Part shown: positions 1 to 8,592 of the stretch, piece by piece
Layout: every line of letters starts with the position of its first letter
Numbering within the stretch: position 1 is the stretch's first letter
Assembly (NCBI RefSeq): GCF_009796865.1
Contig: NZ_CP047028.1
Span: forward strand, 434,001 to 498,000
DNA length: 64,000 bases
Source of the DNA: Formosa sp. L2A11
GTDB taxonomy: Bacteria > Bacteroidota > Bacteroidia > Flavobacteriales > Flavobacteriaceae
Direction of reading: 5' to 3'
Made by a program: the position numbers and the translations under genes
The notes under the pieces: generated by a model
Databases searched by the model: none
Told to the model about the DNA's origin: nothing
Seen by the model: the letters and a program-made list of their open reading frames with translations, nothing else

Positions 1-417
1 ACTTTTAGAAGTTAATCCGGCTTTAAAAAAAAATTTCAACAACTCTGCAGGCTGTGTAATATTTCCTAATGTTGGTAAAGGAGGTTTTATTAATGGAGGT
101 GCTTCGGGAAATGGTGTTTTATACCAATATGGACATAAAAAAAGTATGGCAAGTTTAAAAGAGCTTAGCGTAGGTTTACAAGCTGGAGGACAAGATTTAA
201 TTGAAGTTATCTTTTTGAAGCTTTAGAAGATGTTGAAAAATTTAAAGAAGGAAATTTCGAATTCGACGCAGGTGTTTCTGCTGTAGCTTTAAAATCTGGA
301 GAAAGTTTAGATGCGAAATATAAAAATGGAGTTGCTGTGTTTACACACTCTAAAGCAGGATTAATGGATGAAGCCTCTGTTGGAGGTCAAAAATTTAGTT
401 ATAAAGCATTCGAATAA
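1..417 (+). pseudogene. SYLF-domain (YSC84-like) lipid-binding protein, 5'-truncated and frameshifted
   Basis: The first frame (from base 2) reads LEVNPALKKNFNNSAGCVIF and continues as a glycine-rich SYLF/Ysc84 domain up to QDLIEVIF, then hits TAG at 224-226. The family continues as FFEALEDVEKF, which is found in the next frame and runs to TAA at 415-417, ending GGQKFSYKAFE. One missing T in the run at 212-216 explains the break. SYLF proteins are small, usually exported phosphoinositide- or lipid-binding proteins. The start lies outside the window. It is either a true pseudogene or carries a sequencing deletion; no other damage is visible. Confidence 0.8.
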
Positions 418-440
418 TTAAGACCTATTCTGTAATAGAA

Positions 441-474
441 AAAGGTTCGAAATTATAAACTTCGAACCTTTTTT
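441..474. terminator. Bidirectional intrinsic terminator
   Basis: An 11-bp inverted repeat, AAAGGTTCGAA at 441-451 and TTCGAACCTTT at 461-471, with T-rich tails on both strands. It lies between the converging SYLF and AraC genes and can serve both. Confidence 0.85.
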
Positions 475-502
475 ATATTACATTATTTCAAAAACATTAA
501 CT

Positions 503-1057
503 TTAAATACGTTCTCTACGCTTAGCTATAATCTTCTGAAAACTAGACGGTGTTAATCCTGTTATTTTTTTAAACTGCCCCGATAAATGTGCAACACTAC
601 TGTATTGTAAACGATGCGCAATTTCTGTTAATGTTAAACTGGTATTACTAGACATTAACTCTTTTGCGTAATCTATCTTTTTTAAGATGACAAAATTCTC
701 TATTGAAGAATACGTTACTTCAGAAAACACACCCGACAAATAATTATAAGAATAATTAAGATGAGCTGTAAGCAATGTAGATGTATTATAGTCTTGATCT
801 TCTTGAGAATTATAAATCATGTCTGAAACAAGATCTTTAATACGTTGTACCAGAACATCTTTTTCGTCCTGAATAATTTCAATTCCGTAAAATTCTAAAC
901 CAGAAATAAGCGCCTCTTTTTTATCTGCTTGCAAACTAGAAGATAATTCAACCTCTCCAATTCCGTTTAATTTATACGGAATATCTAGCTCATTTAACTG
1001 CGCTTCTAACACACGTTTACAAACCACTTGGTAATCGAATTTAACGAATAATTTCAT
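503..1057 (-). CDS. AraC family transcriptional regulator (short, 184 aa)
   Basis: The C-terminal half (about residues 85-180) is an AraC-type double helix-turn-helix: TLTEIAHRLQYSSVAHLSGQ is the first part of the conserved second HTH and FKKITGLTPSSFQ the usual C-terminal signature. The N-terminal 80 residues (MKLFVKFDYQVVCKRVLEAQ) form a small domain with no recognisable ligand-binding fold. Short AraC proteins of this layout are common in Flavobacteriia. It is a single gene, convergent with the SYLF gene. Its target is unknown. Confidence is high for the family and low for the function. Confidence 0.85.
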   Translation of the reverse strand: MKLFVKFDYQVVCKRVLEAQLNELDIPYKLNGIGEVELSSSLQADKKEALISGLEFYGIEIIQDEKDVLVQRIKDLVSDMIYNSQEDQDYNTSTLLTAHLNYSYNYLSGVFSEVTYSSIENFVILKKIDYAKELMSSNTSLTLTEIAHRLQYSSVAHLSGQFKKITGLTPSSFQKIIAKRRERI

Positions 1058-1170
1058 AAAAGCCTTATATAATTAACTTCAGCAAAATACAAATATCTTA
1101 ACCATAATAATGATTTAAATTTTGAATTTTATTTCTGATAAAATCAATAAGACTAATTCCGTTTTTATCC

Positions 1171-1518
1171 TTAATCTTTAGACAAGACATTTGCCTTATC
1201 TGAATAATTTGCATCTGGGATGCCCTTAAAAAACGCTGCATCGTCTAAATTTGCAGAAGGTCCAAATCCTGTTAAAAACGTTCCTTTAGATGCTGTTGGC
1301 GTTTCTAAAACATATAAAATAGACATGTCAGACGGATTACTCATACCTTCATACCGGTGTTCTGCAACCACTTTTACATGGTCTGCGTTAAAGGTTTCTT
1401 TAGTGTCTAAGTCTACCAAAAGTCCATCCCGAACCTGATAACTCGCACAATATCCTTTCTCTTGATATTGTTTTATAAAATCACTTTCATGTTTAGCGTA
1501 TTGGTTTAATTCTGTCAT
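1171..1518 (-). CDS. Small uncharacterised protein (115 aa)
   Basis: A soluble protein without signal peptide or membrane segment. The N-terminal half looks helical (QYAKHESDFIKQYQEKGYCA); the second half has the pattern HRYEGMSNPSDMSILYVLET followed by a glycine-containing loop (FLTGFGPSANLD). Similar small Bacteroidota proteins are often labelled phosphoribosylpyrophosphate synthetase, but there is no PRPP-binding loop here and the length is about a third of that enzyme, so I do not use the name. It sits next to stress-type small proteins (lipoprotein, DUF1328), which hints at general stress or stationary-phase expression. Function unknown. Confidence 0.75.
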   Translation of the reverse strand: MTELNQYAKHESDFIKQYQEKGYCASYQVRDGLLVDLDTKETFNADHVKVVAEHRYEGMSNPSDMSILYVLETPTASKGTFLTGFGPSANLDDAAFFKGIPDANYSDKANVLSKD

Positions 1519-1540
1519 AATTATTCTTTTAATAAATTAA

Positions 1541-1572
1541 TAAAAAAAGGTGCATTCCGAAGAACACACCTT
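1541..1572 (-). terminator. Intrinsic terminator of the small lipoprotein gene
   Basis: On the minus strand an 11-bp stem (AAGGTGTGTTC / GAATGCACCTT, two G-U pairs) closed by a TTCG tetraloop and followed by seven T. It lies 36 bp after the stop of the lipoprotein gene. Confidence 0.85.
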
Positions 1573-1607
1573 GTTACATAATATTAGAAAGTAAATCTTT
1601 TTCTTTC

Positions 1608-1814
1608 TTAATCTACAGCGTCTTCAACATCATCGGCTGCATCTTCAATGCCATCTCCTACATCATCTGCAGTATTTTCAATGTCATCACCAACAGCATC
1701 TGCTGCGTCTTCAATTTTATCTCCTGTTGTTTTTTGTTCTCTACAACTAGTAAAAGCCGATAGAGATACCATCATGGCAATAGCCATAAAAAAAATATAA
1801 GCTGATTTTCTCAT
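1608..1814 (-). CDS. Small acidic lipoprotein with heptad-like repeats
   Basis: 68 aa. Residues 1-24 are a lipoprotein signal ending in the lipobox SAFTSC (Cys24). The mature part is very acidic and built from near repeats of the form D-x-I-E-D/N-A/T-A-D-D/A-V-G/E-D (IEDAADAVGDD, IENTADDVGDG, IEDAADDVEDA), suggesting one amphipathic helix on the membrane surface. Such mini-lipoproteins recur next to CsbD and DUF1328 genes in Bacteroidota, all present within 2 kb here. Function unknown; an envelope-stress role is inference from neighbours. Confidence 0.75.
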   Translation of the reverse strand: MRKSAYIFFMAIAMMVSLSAFTSCREQKTTGDKIEDAADAVGDDIENTADDVGDGIEDAADDVEDAVD

Positions 1815-1839
1815 TGTTGTGGTTTTAAAAAGTTATTGA

Positions 1840-2004
1840 TTATTTTATGGGATTTCTACCTGTAAATAGCGAGATTACAAATAGTACTAAAAATATAAAA
1901 AATAAGATTTTTGCAATTCCAGCAGCTCCTGCTGCGATTCCACCGAATCCGAAAATACCGGCGACTATTGCTAAAATTATAAATGTTACTGTCCAACGTA
2001 GCAT
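1840..2004 (-). CDS. DUF1328 / UPF0391 small membrane protein
   Basis: A 54-aa protein beginning [20 protein letters not shown] and ending FTGRNPIK. The start MLRWT, the glycine/alanine stretch [17 protein letters not shown] and the second hydrophobic stretch are the hallmarks of DUF1328 (YtjA-like). Two membrane helices, about residues 5-27 and 31-47, are predicted by eye. Family members are general-stress inner-membrane proteins of unknown mechanism. ATG at 2002-2004, TAA at 1840-1842, 25 bp upstream of the lipoprotein gene on the same strand, so the two are probably co-transcribed. Confidence 0.9.
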   Translation of the reverse strand: MLRWTVTFIILAIVAGIFGFGGIAAGAAGIAKILFFIFLVLFVISLFTGRNPIK

Positions 2005-2205
2005 AGTATATGGTTTTAAATGGTTAATATTAATTTGAAATAACTGTTATATTATTTCGTTACTGTAAAGGTATAGCAGAAGCTAAAGACCACTTAACTG
2101 TATCAATTCTAAACTTAACGCAAACAAACCACACATTAACAGTTACTTACATACAAATACCTGTTTTTAATATAGAATACACCTATGTTATTTAGTATAT
2201 ATGTA

Positions 2206-2245
2206 AAAAGTCTAAACCAAAATTTACATCTCAGTTTAGACTTTT
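2206..2245 (-). terminator. Intrinsic terminator of the AI-2E family gene
   Basis: A 12-bp perfect stem, AAAAGTCTAAAC at 2206-2217 and GTTTAGACTTTT at 2234-2245, 37 bp after the stop codon of the permease gene on the minus strand. Confidence 0.85.
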
Positions 2246-2281
2246 ATATATTATTTAAAAAAATATTTTACACAAAAACAA

Positions 2282-3319
2282 CTAGAGCCTCATTCCATCT
2301 GTATTTGGATTCTCCTGGCCATACTTCTGTTTATAAATACGTAAAACAAGTAAAAATAAACTAATTAATAATGGACCAAAAACAAGTCCTATAAAACCAA
2401 ATAAAGGGACACCTACAAGCACTCCAAAAAGTGTTATTAAGGGATGAACATCGTCTAAACGTTTCAAAATAAATAATCGAAGTAAATTATCTGTAGAGCT
2501 AATAACAACTAGACCATAAATTAAAATGCCCCAGGCTTGTGTATCATTTCCGCTTAAAAGAGATAGAGCAAAAACAGGTAAAGTCCCAATTAAAGTACCT
2601 ACAAACGGGATCATAGATCCTACAAAAACAATAACTGCCCAGAAAAAGGGGTCTTCAATTTTAAAAATAAGAAAGCCTATTAAAGCAACAATTCCTTGTG
2701 CAAAAGCGACTAAAGGAATACCAATGGCATTAGATTTTACCATGGTTAAACTATCGCGACCAATGATACGTAAATTATCGTTACCAATAGGAATATAGTC
2801 TAACATCGCTTTTTGCAATGCCTTACGGTTACTAAGCATAAAATACAACATTACATACATAATAGCAATCCCGATAACCATATTAAATGTGCTACCAAGA
2901 AAATCCGGAACGTTATTAGACAGCCAATTAGAAATTGATGAGCCATCGATTTTTGAAGTAAATTGATATCCTAATTCATGCTCCCAGGTAAACACTTGCG
3001 ATTTAATTATTTTTACAAAATCTTCAGATTTAGATATCGCTCGCTCTACACGACTTCCTAATAACAGAAGCGTAATTGTTATAGGAATAAGAATTCCTAT
3101 AAAAGACAAAAACAATAATAATGTTGCTGCTAAGGATGGTCTCCAACCTCTTTTTAACAAAAAACTCATCGGTTTTTGTAATAAAACGAAAAATGTAATT
3201 GCGCCTAAAATACCAGATAAATACGGAACTAATTCCAGAAATATCATAAGTGCAAAAGAACAAATAAGTAACAAAATAAAAATTTGTCTAATAATACTTG
3301 TAGAGATTTTGTTATCCAT
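2282..3319 (-). CDS. AI-2E family transporter (PerM/YdiK-like permease)
   Basis: 345 aa with about eight membrane helices: two at residues 12-48, a pair near 64-88, a soluble segment near 90-140, and four or five helices from 143 to the end. Family signatures are FVGSMIPFVGTLIGTLP (about 232-248) and DNLLRLFILKRLDD followed by HPLITLFGVLVGVPLFG (about 277-308). The family exports small molecules or ions at the inner membrane; individual substrates range from autoinducer-2 to Na+/H+, so the substrate here is not assigned. Single-gene unit with its own terminator. Confidence 0.9.
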   Translation of the reverse strand: MDNKISTSIIRQIFILLLICSFALMIFLELVPYLSGILGAITFFVLLQKPMSFLLKRGWRPSLAATLLLFLSFIGILIPITITLLLLGSRVERAISKSEDFVKIIKSQVFTWEHELGYQFTSKIDGSSISNWLSNNVPDFLGSTFNMVIGIAIMYVMLYFMLSNRKALQKAMLDYIPIGNDNLRIIGRDSLTMVKSNAIGIPLVAFAQGIVALIGFLIFKIEDPFFWAVIVFVGSMIPFVGTLIGTLPVFALSLLSGNDTQAWGILIYGLVVISSTDNLLRLFILKRLDDVHPLITLFGVLVGVPLFGFIGLVFGPLLISLFLLVLRIYKQKYGQENPNTDGMRL

Positions 3320-3776
3320 ATGTTTTGGTGATAATAATTAGTAGCTATATAAATGTAATTAATTTAATGATTGCACAATGCAGAAATATATTCCTTTTTC
3401 TTCAATATAAATAAAGCTGAAACATCTAAATACTTGGCTTAACAATATTATTTTAAGTTTTTCTAAGCATTCAGAAAAGTTAACTTCTACTCACCTTTTT
3501 CATGAATAGAAAGTCATTACTCTTATAACCGTATTTCTTAAAGCATTCTATTCTGCCTGTTTTAAATATTCATTTTACTTTAACCGCATGACTAATAGTA
3601 AAGCATACAAATTTCAGGAGAACGCACTAAACAGATTGATTCTAAAACATTAAATATTAGCTGTAACAAATCACTAAATACATTTAGTGATTGCGTTAAA
3701 AAATAAAGCAAAACAGATAATCACACCCTTAGATTTAAGGTAATTTTACATCAGTATTAACCATAAAAACAAAGTC
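3320..3776. other. Divergent intergenic region (457 bp)
   Basis: Separates the AI-2E family gene (minus) from csbD (plus). No coding sequence or RNA gene seen. It contains a long palindrome at 3669-3692 (separate entry) and a shorter inverted repeat, CCTTAGATTTAAGG at 3727-3740, 37 bp before the csbD start. These are the likely control elements for stress induction of csbD. Confidence 0.5.
3669..3692. promoter_or_regulatory. 24-bp palindrome, candidate operator
   Basis: AATCACTAAAT (3669-3679), a 2-bp centre, then ATTTAGTGATT (3682-3692): 11-bp perfect arms. There is no T-run after it, so it is more like a binding site for a dimeric regulator than a terminator. It lies 85 bp upstream of csbD. 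The regulator is unknown. Confidence 0.5.
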
Positions 3777-3962
3777 ATGAACAAAGATCAATTAGAAGGA
3801 AAATGGAAACAAGTAAAAGGTCAGTTTAAACAAAAATATGGTGAACTTACTGAAGATGATTTAACATACTCTGAAGGAAAGTTTGACGAAATGGTTGGAA
3901 AACTTCAAGAAAAAACGGGTAAAACCAAAGAAGAAATTCAAGATGAAATAAGTAATTGGTAA
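3777..3962 (+). CDS. csbD: CsbD family stress protein
   Basis: 61 aa, highly charged, beginning MNKDQLEGKWKQVKGQFKQK, the CsbD signature (WKQ-KGxxK), followed by YGELTEDDLTYSEGKFDEMV and the usual second amphipathic repeat GKLQEKTGKTKEEIQDEI. CsbD-like proteins are abundant cytosolic, probably helical proteins induced by general stress; the biochemical role is not established. Full family length. Single gene with its own terminator; the upstream palindromes suggest specific control. Confidence 0.92.
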   Translation: MNKDQLEGKWKQVKGQFKQKYGELTEDDLTYSEGKFDEMVGKLQEKTGKTKEEIQDEISNW

Positions 3963-3991
3963 AATTTTTGTTAGTTAATTTTTAAAAAGTG

Positions 3992-4025
3992 AGCCTCGTT
4001 TAATTATATATTAAACGAGGCTTTT
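3992..4025. terminator. Bidirectional terminator between csbD and the BrkB gene
   Basis: GCCTCGTTTAA (3993-4003) pairs with TTAAACGAGGC (4011-4021), with TTTT after it. The converging BrkB gene ends 22 bp downstream and can use the same hairpin. Confidence 0.85.
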
Positions 4026-4046
4026 AATGTATAGGAGATTTGTGGT

Positions 4047-4955
4047 TTAGTTCTTCGTTTTTAATCTAGCGTGATCTGTTGGCGTAATATCTATAGTATA
4101 ATGTTTAGCATATACCCAAGTAAACTGAGCCCCAAAAAACAAAATAAGACAAGAATAAGATACCCAAAGCAACAGCAAAACAACGGTTCCTGCTGCACCA
4201 TAAGTAGATCCTGGATTTGCTTTAGCAAAATAATACCCCAATAAAGATTGCCCCACAACAAATAAAACTGCTGTTAAAAAACCTCCAGACCACACGCTTT
4301 TCCAAGGAATTATTGCATTAGGCAAGTATTTAAACATTAGCGAAAACAATGCAGATATTATAATTATAGACAAACTAAAATCTGTAATATAGGCAGCATA
4401 CAAAACAACATCTGGGAAAAAATTCTGAATATAATTATTTAAGATTGAAATACTCGCAGACACCATAAGACTCACCAATAGCAAAAAACCAACTACCAAA
4501 ATAAAAGCAAAACTACGAGCTCTACTTATTATGATTTGATAAAAATTAGACCCAGGTTTCATTTCAATACCCCAAACATCGTTTAAAGATAATTGCAATT
4601 GATAAAATACTCCTGTAGTTCCGAAGAGCAACGTTCCAATCCCTATAATTGTAGACCATATATTGTTTTCAGAATTCTGAGTTTCGGCAATCATAGTTTG
4701 TATTGAAGATGCTGTATCACGACCTAAAACATCAGCAATTTGCCCTGTTAACTCACCCTCAACAATTTCTGTTCCCCAAACCGAACCAATTACATTAATT
4801 ATAATTACGAGAAGTCCTGGAAGCGATAAAATAGAATAATATGCTATAATCGCACTTAAGCGCCACGGGTCACTGTCCAACCATCTATTAAAGGTTTCTT
4901 TAAACAGAAAAGGGACATCTTTTAATTTAAATGTATTTTGAAATTTATGACTCAT
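4047..4955 (-). CDS. YihY/BrkB family inner-membrane protein
   Basis: 302 aa with six membrane helices. The family start is visible: RWLDSDPWRLSAIIAYYSIL, with the conserved A-YY-x-LSLPGLL, then GVFYQLQLSLNDVWGI (about 113-128), and two glycine-rich C-terminal helices (GSTYGAAGTVVLLLLWVSYS). The family was named for a Bordetella serum-resistance gene and once mislabelled RNase BN; its transport role is unresolved. Single gene; neighbours suggest general envelope stress. Confidence 0.9.
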   Translation of the reverse strand: MSHKFQNTFKLKDVPFLFKETFNRWLDSDPWRLSAIIAYYSILSLPGLLVIIINVIGSVWGTEIVEGELTGQIADVLGRDTASSIQTMIAETQNSENNIWSTIIGIGTLLFGTTGVFYQLQLSLNDVWGIEMKPGSNFYQIIISRARSFAFILVVGFLLLVSLMVSASISILNNYIQNFFPDVVLYAAYITDFSLSIIIISALFSLMFKYLPNAIIPWKSVWSGGFLTAVLFVVGQSLLGYYFAKANPGSTYGAAGTVVLLLLWVSYSCLILFFGAQFTWVYAKHYTIDITPTDHARLKTKN

Positions 4956-5201
4956 AATGTACAGGCAACTTTAGAAGTTTAAAAATAGAGATTATAATGT
5001 ACTCTAAAATTTAGATGTTAACGCAAATAAAAATTAACAAACATTTACGATTTGAGCACATCTAAAATGCATTAAAGTCAAAGCAATTAAAGTACTTCGT
5101 CTACTTTTGTTAAGTTGAATGGTCTAAAATAACATCTTGTAAAACAAAAGATAAGGTTTTTAGATTACACTAAATTTTAATCAAAAAAAAGAAGCAAGGT
5201 C

Positions 5202-5483
5202 ATGGAACTACAATTTGAATATGTGAACATACCTAAAAATAATTATTTCGAATATTTAGTTGAAGAGCACTTAAATCCGCTTGCTAAAAAATTCCCATTT
5301 GTTCTTGGGGCAAGTGTGTTTTTTAAAGTCAAAAACAAATCAAGCGATTTAGATAATGTATGCAAAATAAAACTGAACACCATAGAAATGCCCATATATG
5401 CTATTGCCGAAGAAAGGTCTATAGAATTGGCCATTAAAAAAACATCTGAAGCCTTAGAATCTAAATTAAAAGCAGCGAATTAA
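5202..5483 (+). CDS. HPF/RaiA family ribosome-associated protein
   Basis: 93 aa, the length of short-form hibernation-promoting factor (about 95). Predicted beta-alpha-beta-beta-beta-alpha order: MELQFEYVNIPKN strand, helix YFEYLVEEHLNPLAKKF, strands ASVFFKVKNK, NVCKIKLNTIE, PIYAIAEE, final helix IELAIKKTSEALESKL. Such proteins bind the 30S decoding region and stabilise inactive ribosomes. A TACTTTTG box at 5102-5109 is a candidate -7 element about 90 bp upstream. Family assignment rests on fold pattern and length, so it is moderate. Confidence 0.75.
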   Translation: MELQFEYVNIPKNNYFEYLVEEHLNPLAKKFPFVLGASVFFKVKNKSSDLDNVCKIKLNTIEMPIYAIAEERSIELAIKKTSEALESKLKAAN

Positions 5484-5614
5484 TAATAGTAAACTCGCAA
5501 ATGCAACACGAGAAATTTTATTAACTTGAACCTAAAATAAATCTGCATTATAAAACCTTCTCGTTAAGTTTTGAGGCTTTACGTTTCAATATGTTTTAGC
5601 AGTAATTTTAAAAC

Positions 5615-8452
5615 ATGGATACAGCACAAAACAAATTATTTACGCCGTCTGAGACTGGAACAGTATTAAATTACAACCAAAACATCTCTAGCGTTTTAGG
5701 ACCTACAGAGACTTGGCCACCGTATTTAATTTTCACACTAAACATTATACTTAACAGCAAACAACCTCAGTTTTTATGTTGGGGAACAGATTTGCTTTTC
5801 TTTTATAACGATGCATTTTACAAGAACTTTATACAAAAAAACAAAGTACACAGTTATCTAGGAAAACCTCTTAATTCTTTACATCTAGATCTATTCAACA
5901 TATTAATTCCAAGTATAAAAAGCAGCCTAGACTTAATAAATACAGAAGCACTAACTGGTATTGAATACAAAAAATCAAATCAGAATAAAACCTATTGGAG
6001 TTTCAATTTCACTGCGCTACAAACACAAAGCAATACAGCTCTATGCGTATTGGTACATTGCCAAGACGACACCTTACTTATTAAGGCAAATAAAAAAGTA
6101 AACAAATTAACCACTCGGTTTCTTAATATTGTAAAACAAGCACCGATAGGCGTATTAATTGTATCTGCAAAAACGCAAACTGTAGATACCGTTAATAAAA
6201 AATATCGAGAATTATTTAACGATACAAATCCATTTCTTATTGGAGATGCTTTTGAAAATGCCATTCCTAAAACATCTTTAAATTTAAAACAGGAAATTAT
6301 TACAGCTTTAGAAACTGGCGAAAATTTTCAGTTAATAGAAATTCCGATTCCCATATGTAAAGACGGCACAAATAAAACACATTATTTTAATTTTTTAGGT
6401 GAAGCCATAAAAGATGATAACGATAACATTTCTGAGTTAATTCTTGCCACGACAGAGGTTACAGAATCTGTTATTGCTAAACACAGTGTTTTAGAGAGTG
6501 AAAATAAATTCAAGAAAGTAATCTTACAAAGTCCAATTCCTATTGCCGTATTTCATGGTCCAAATCATGTGATTAAAATTACAAATCAGACCATGCTTAA
6601 CGATATTTGGAGGAAAGATTTAGAAGATTGTATAGACAAACCTTTAATAGACGTTTTTCCTGAGCTTAAGGATCAAAGATTCCCAAAATTATTAAATAAT
6701 GTGTATAACACAGGAATATCTTATAGCGAAAAAGAAGCGCACGCCTCTGTAGAAGGAAATGACGGTACTAAAGATTTTTATTTCGACTTAGATTATTCTC
6801 CCATTATAGAAAACAAAGATGCTGTTACCGGAATTATAGTGACAGCTGTAGATGTTACAGAAAAAGTAACGTCTAGAAAAAAGATTGAAAAAACAGAAAC
6901 CCGTTTACGTATTGCCACTGAAGCTGCAGATTTAGCAACTTGGGAATTAGATTTACACAACAGAGACATTACATACAGTAAGCGTTTACCTAGTATTTTA
7001 GGATATCCAGAAGATTATATTTTAACTAAAGAATTTATAAGAAGCAGAACCGTTCCTGAAGATTTAGAAACCATATTACTCCCCGCTTTTGATCGGGCTT
7101 TAAAAACAGGGACCTATTTTTACGAAGTTAGAACACGAAAAAAAGACGATACTGTAATCTGGATTCGTACACATGGAAAAGTTTTTTACGACGAAGCAGG
7201 CGTCCCCGTAAAGTTATTTGGAACACTTAGAGAAATAACAATAGAAAAACGCAACGAACAGCAACTTATAGAAAACGAACAAAAATTTAGACTGCTAGCA
7301 GATTCTATGCCTCAAAAAATATGGACAGCAAATACAGAAGGCCTGTTAGATTATTACAATCGTACGGTTTACGAATTTACAGGACACACACCAAAAACTT
7401 TAAATCCGTCTAACTGGTTAACAATAGTACACCCAGACGATCGTGAAGAGAATGCTTTTTTATGGAATAAATCTATAGAAACTGGAGAAGATTTCTTGTT
7501 CGAGCATCGTTTTATAAGACACGACGGCCAATACAGATGGCAGTTAAGTCGTGCCATTCCGCAACGTGACAACAACGGAAAAATACAACGTTGGGTAGGA
7601 ACAAGTACAGATATTCAGGATCAGAAAATGTTTTTACAGGAACTTGAACGCCAAGTAAAAGACAGAACTAAGTTATTAGCAGAAGCAAATTCTAAATTAG
7701 AAAATTCTGTTGAAGAATTACAGCGCATGAACGAAGAGCTACAATCTTTTGCATATATTTCTAGTCACGATTTACAAGAACCACTTCGTAAAATTCAAAT
7801 TTTCTCATCTCGAATTTTAGACCTAGAGAAAGACAATCTTTCAGAAACGGGAGCAGGTTATTTTAATCGCATGCAAAATGCAGCACACAGAATGCAAGTC
7901 TTAATTAAAGATTTACTAACGTATTCTAGAACAAATACCTCTACGCGTACTTTCGAAAAAACAGATTTAAACATTATTCTAGACGAAGTTAAAATAGATT
8001 TAAAAGAACTTATAAAAGAACATCAGGTTACCATAGAAGTTGGAAATTTATGTACCGTTTACATTATTCCATTTCAATTTATTCAGCTTATGAATAACTT
8101 AATAAACAACTCTATAAAATTTGCTCGAGAAGGCGTCCCTCCTATTATAAAAATAGACAGCGTTATAGACAAAGGATCTGCTTTTAAAATAGAACAATTG
8201 GTTGCAGATGGTGAATATTGCCATATTAAAGTGAGTGATAATGGTATAGGATTCGATCCGCAATACAGCGAACAAATATTCGATGTGTTTGAACGTTTAC
8301 ATACCAGAACAGCCTACGAAGGCACAGGAATTGGCCTAGCCATAGTTAAAAAGATTGTTGAAAACCATAATGGATATATTTTTGCTCAAGGTGAAGAAAA
8401 CAAAGGCGTAACCTTCAACATTTATATTCCTATAAACACTGCTTTAGTTTAG
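5615..8452 (+). CDS. Soluble multi-PAS sensor histidine kinase
   Basis: 945 aa with no membrane segment. About five PAS-like modules occupy residues 1-690. The first lacks clear family features; the last two are typical PAS_3 folds (TEAADLATWELDLHNRDITY and EQKFRLLADSMPQKIWTANT), each followed by PAC-like motifs. A coiled coil (about 690-715) leads to the HisKA dimerisation helix with the phospho-acceptor in SHDLQEPLRKI (His about 717). The ATPase domain has the N box NNLINNSIKFA, G1 box DNGIGFDP (about 873), F box FDVFERL and G2 box GTGIGLAI. Probably senses a cytosolic ligand or redox/light cue. The response regulator 140 bp downstream is the likely partner. Confidence 0.93.
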   Translation: MDTAQNKLFTPSETGTVLNYNQNISSVLGPTETWPPYLIFTLNIILNSKQPQFLCWGTDLLFFYNDAFYKNFIQKNKVHSYLGKPLNSLHLDLFNILIPSIKSSLDLINTEALTGIEYKKSNQNKTYWSFNFTALQTQSNTALCVLVHCQDDTLLIKANKKVNKLTTRFLNIVKQAPIGVLIVSAKTQTVDTVNKKYRELFNDTNPFLIGDAFENAIPKTSLNLKQEIITALETGENFQLIEIPIPICKDGTNKTHYFNFLGEAIKDDNDNISELILATTEVTESVIAKHSVLESENKFKKVILQSPIPIAVFHGPNHVIKITNQTMLNDIWRKDLEDCIDKPLIDVFPELKDQRFPKLLNNVYNTGISYSEKEAHASVEGNDGTKDFYFDLDYSPIIENKDAVTGIIVTAVDVTEKVTSRKKIEKTETRLRIATEAADLATWELDLHNRDITYSKRLPSILGYPEDYILTKEFIRSRTVPEDLETILLPAFDRALKTGTYFYEVRTRKKDDTVIWIRTHGKVFYDEAGVPVKLFGTLREITIEKRNEQQLIENEQKFRLLADSMPQKIWTANTEGLLDYYNRTVYEFTGHTPKTLNPSNWLTIVHPDDREENAFLWNKSIETGEDFLFEHRFIRHDGQYRWQLSRAIPQRDNNGKIQRWVGTSTDIQDQKMFLQELERQVKDRTKLLAEANSKLENSVEELQRMNEELQSFAYISSHDLQEPLRKIQIFSSRILDLEKDNLSETGAGYFNRMQNAAHRMQVLIKDLLTYSRTNTSTRTFEKTDLNIILDEVKIDLKELIKEHQVTIEVGNLCTVYIIPFQFIQLMNNLINNSIKFAREGVPPIIKIDSVIDKGSAFKIEQLVADGEYCHIKVSDNGIGFDPQYSEQIFDVFERLHTRTAYEGTGIGLAIVKKIVENHNGYIFAQGEENKGVTFNIYIPINTALV

Positions 8453-8541
8453 GATTTATTTTTGAAATTAAAGAGAATTAATTCGTAAATTTACGTTTTA
8501 CATTTTGCTCAATTTTGATTAATAAGAATTTAACTTAAAGC

Positions 8542-8581
8542 AATTTATAACATACTAAACATCAAAATGTTGTTATAAATT
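8542..8581 (+). repeat. Inverted repeat just upstream of the response-regulator start
   Basis: AATTTATAACA (8542-8552) and TGTTATAAATT (8571-8581) are exact reverse complements with an 18-bp loop, ending 11 bp before the ATG of the response-regulator gene. In RNA it would form a stem-loop next to the ribosome-binding region; in DNA it could be an operator. There is no T-run. Confidence 0.5.
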
Positions 8582-8592
8582 TAATTGTTTTT

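Noticed and set aside
1171-1518. PRPP synthetase
   Set aside because: Too short and without the PRPP-binding loop; only a database-style label.
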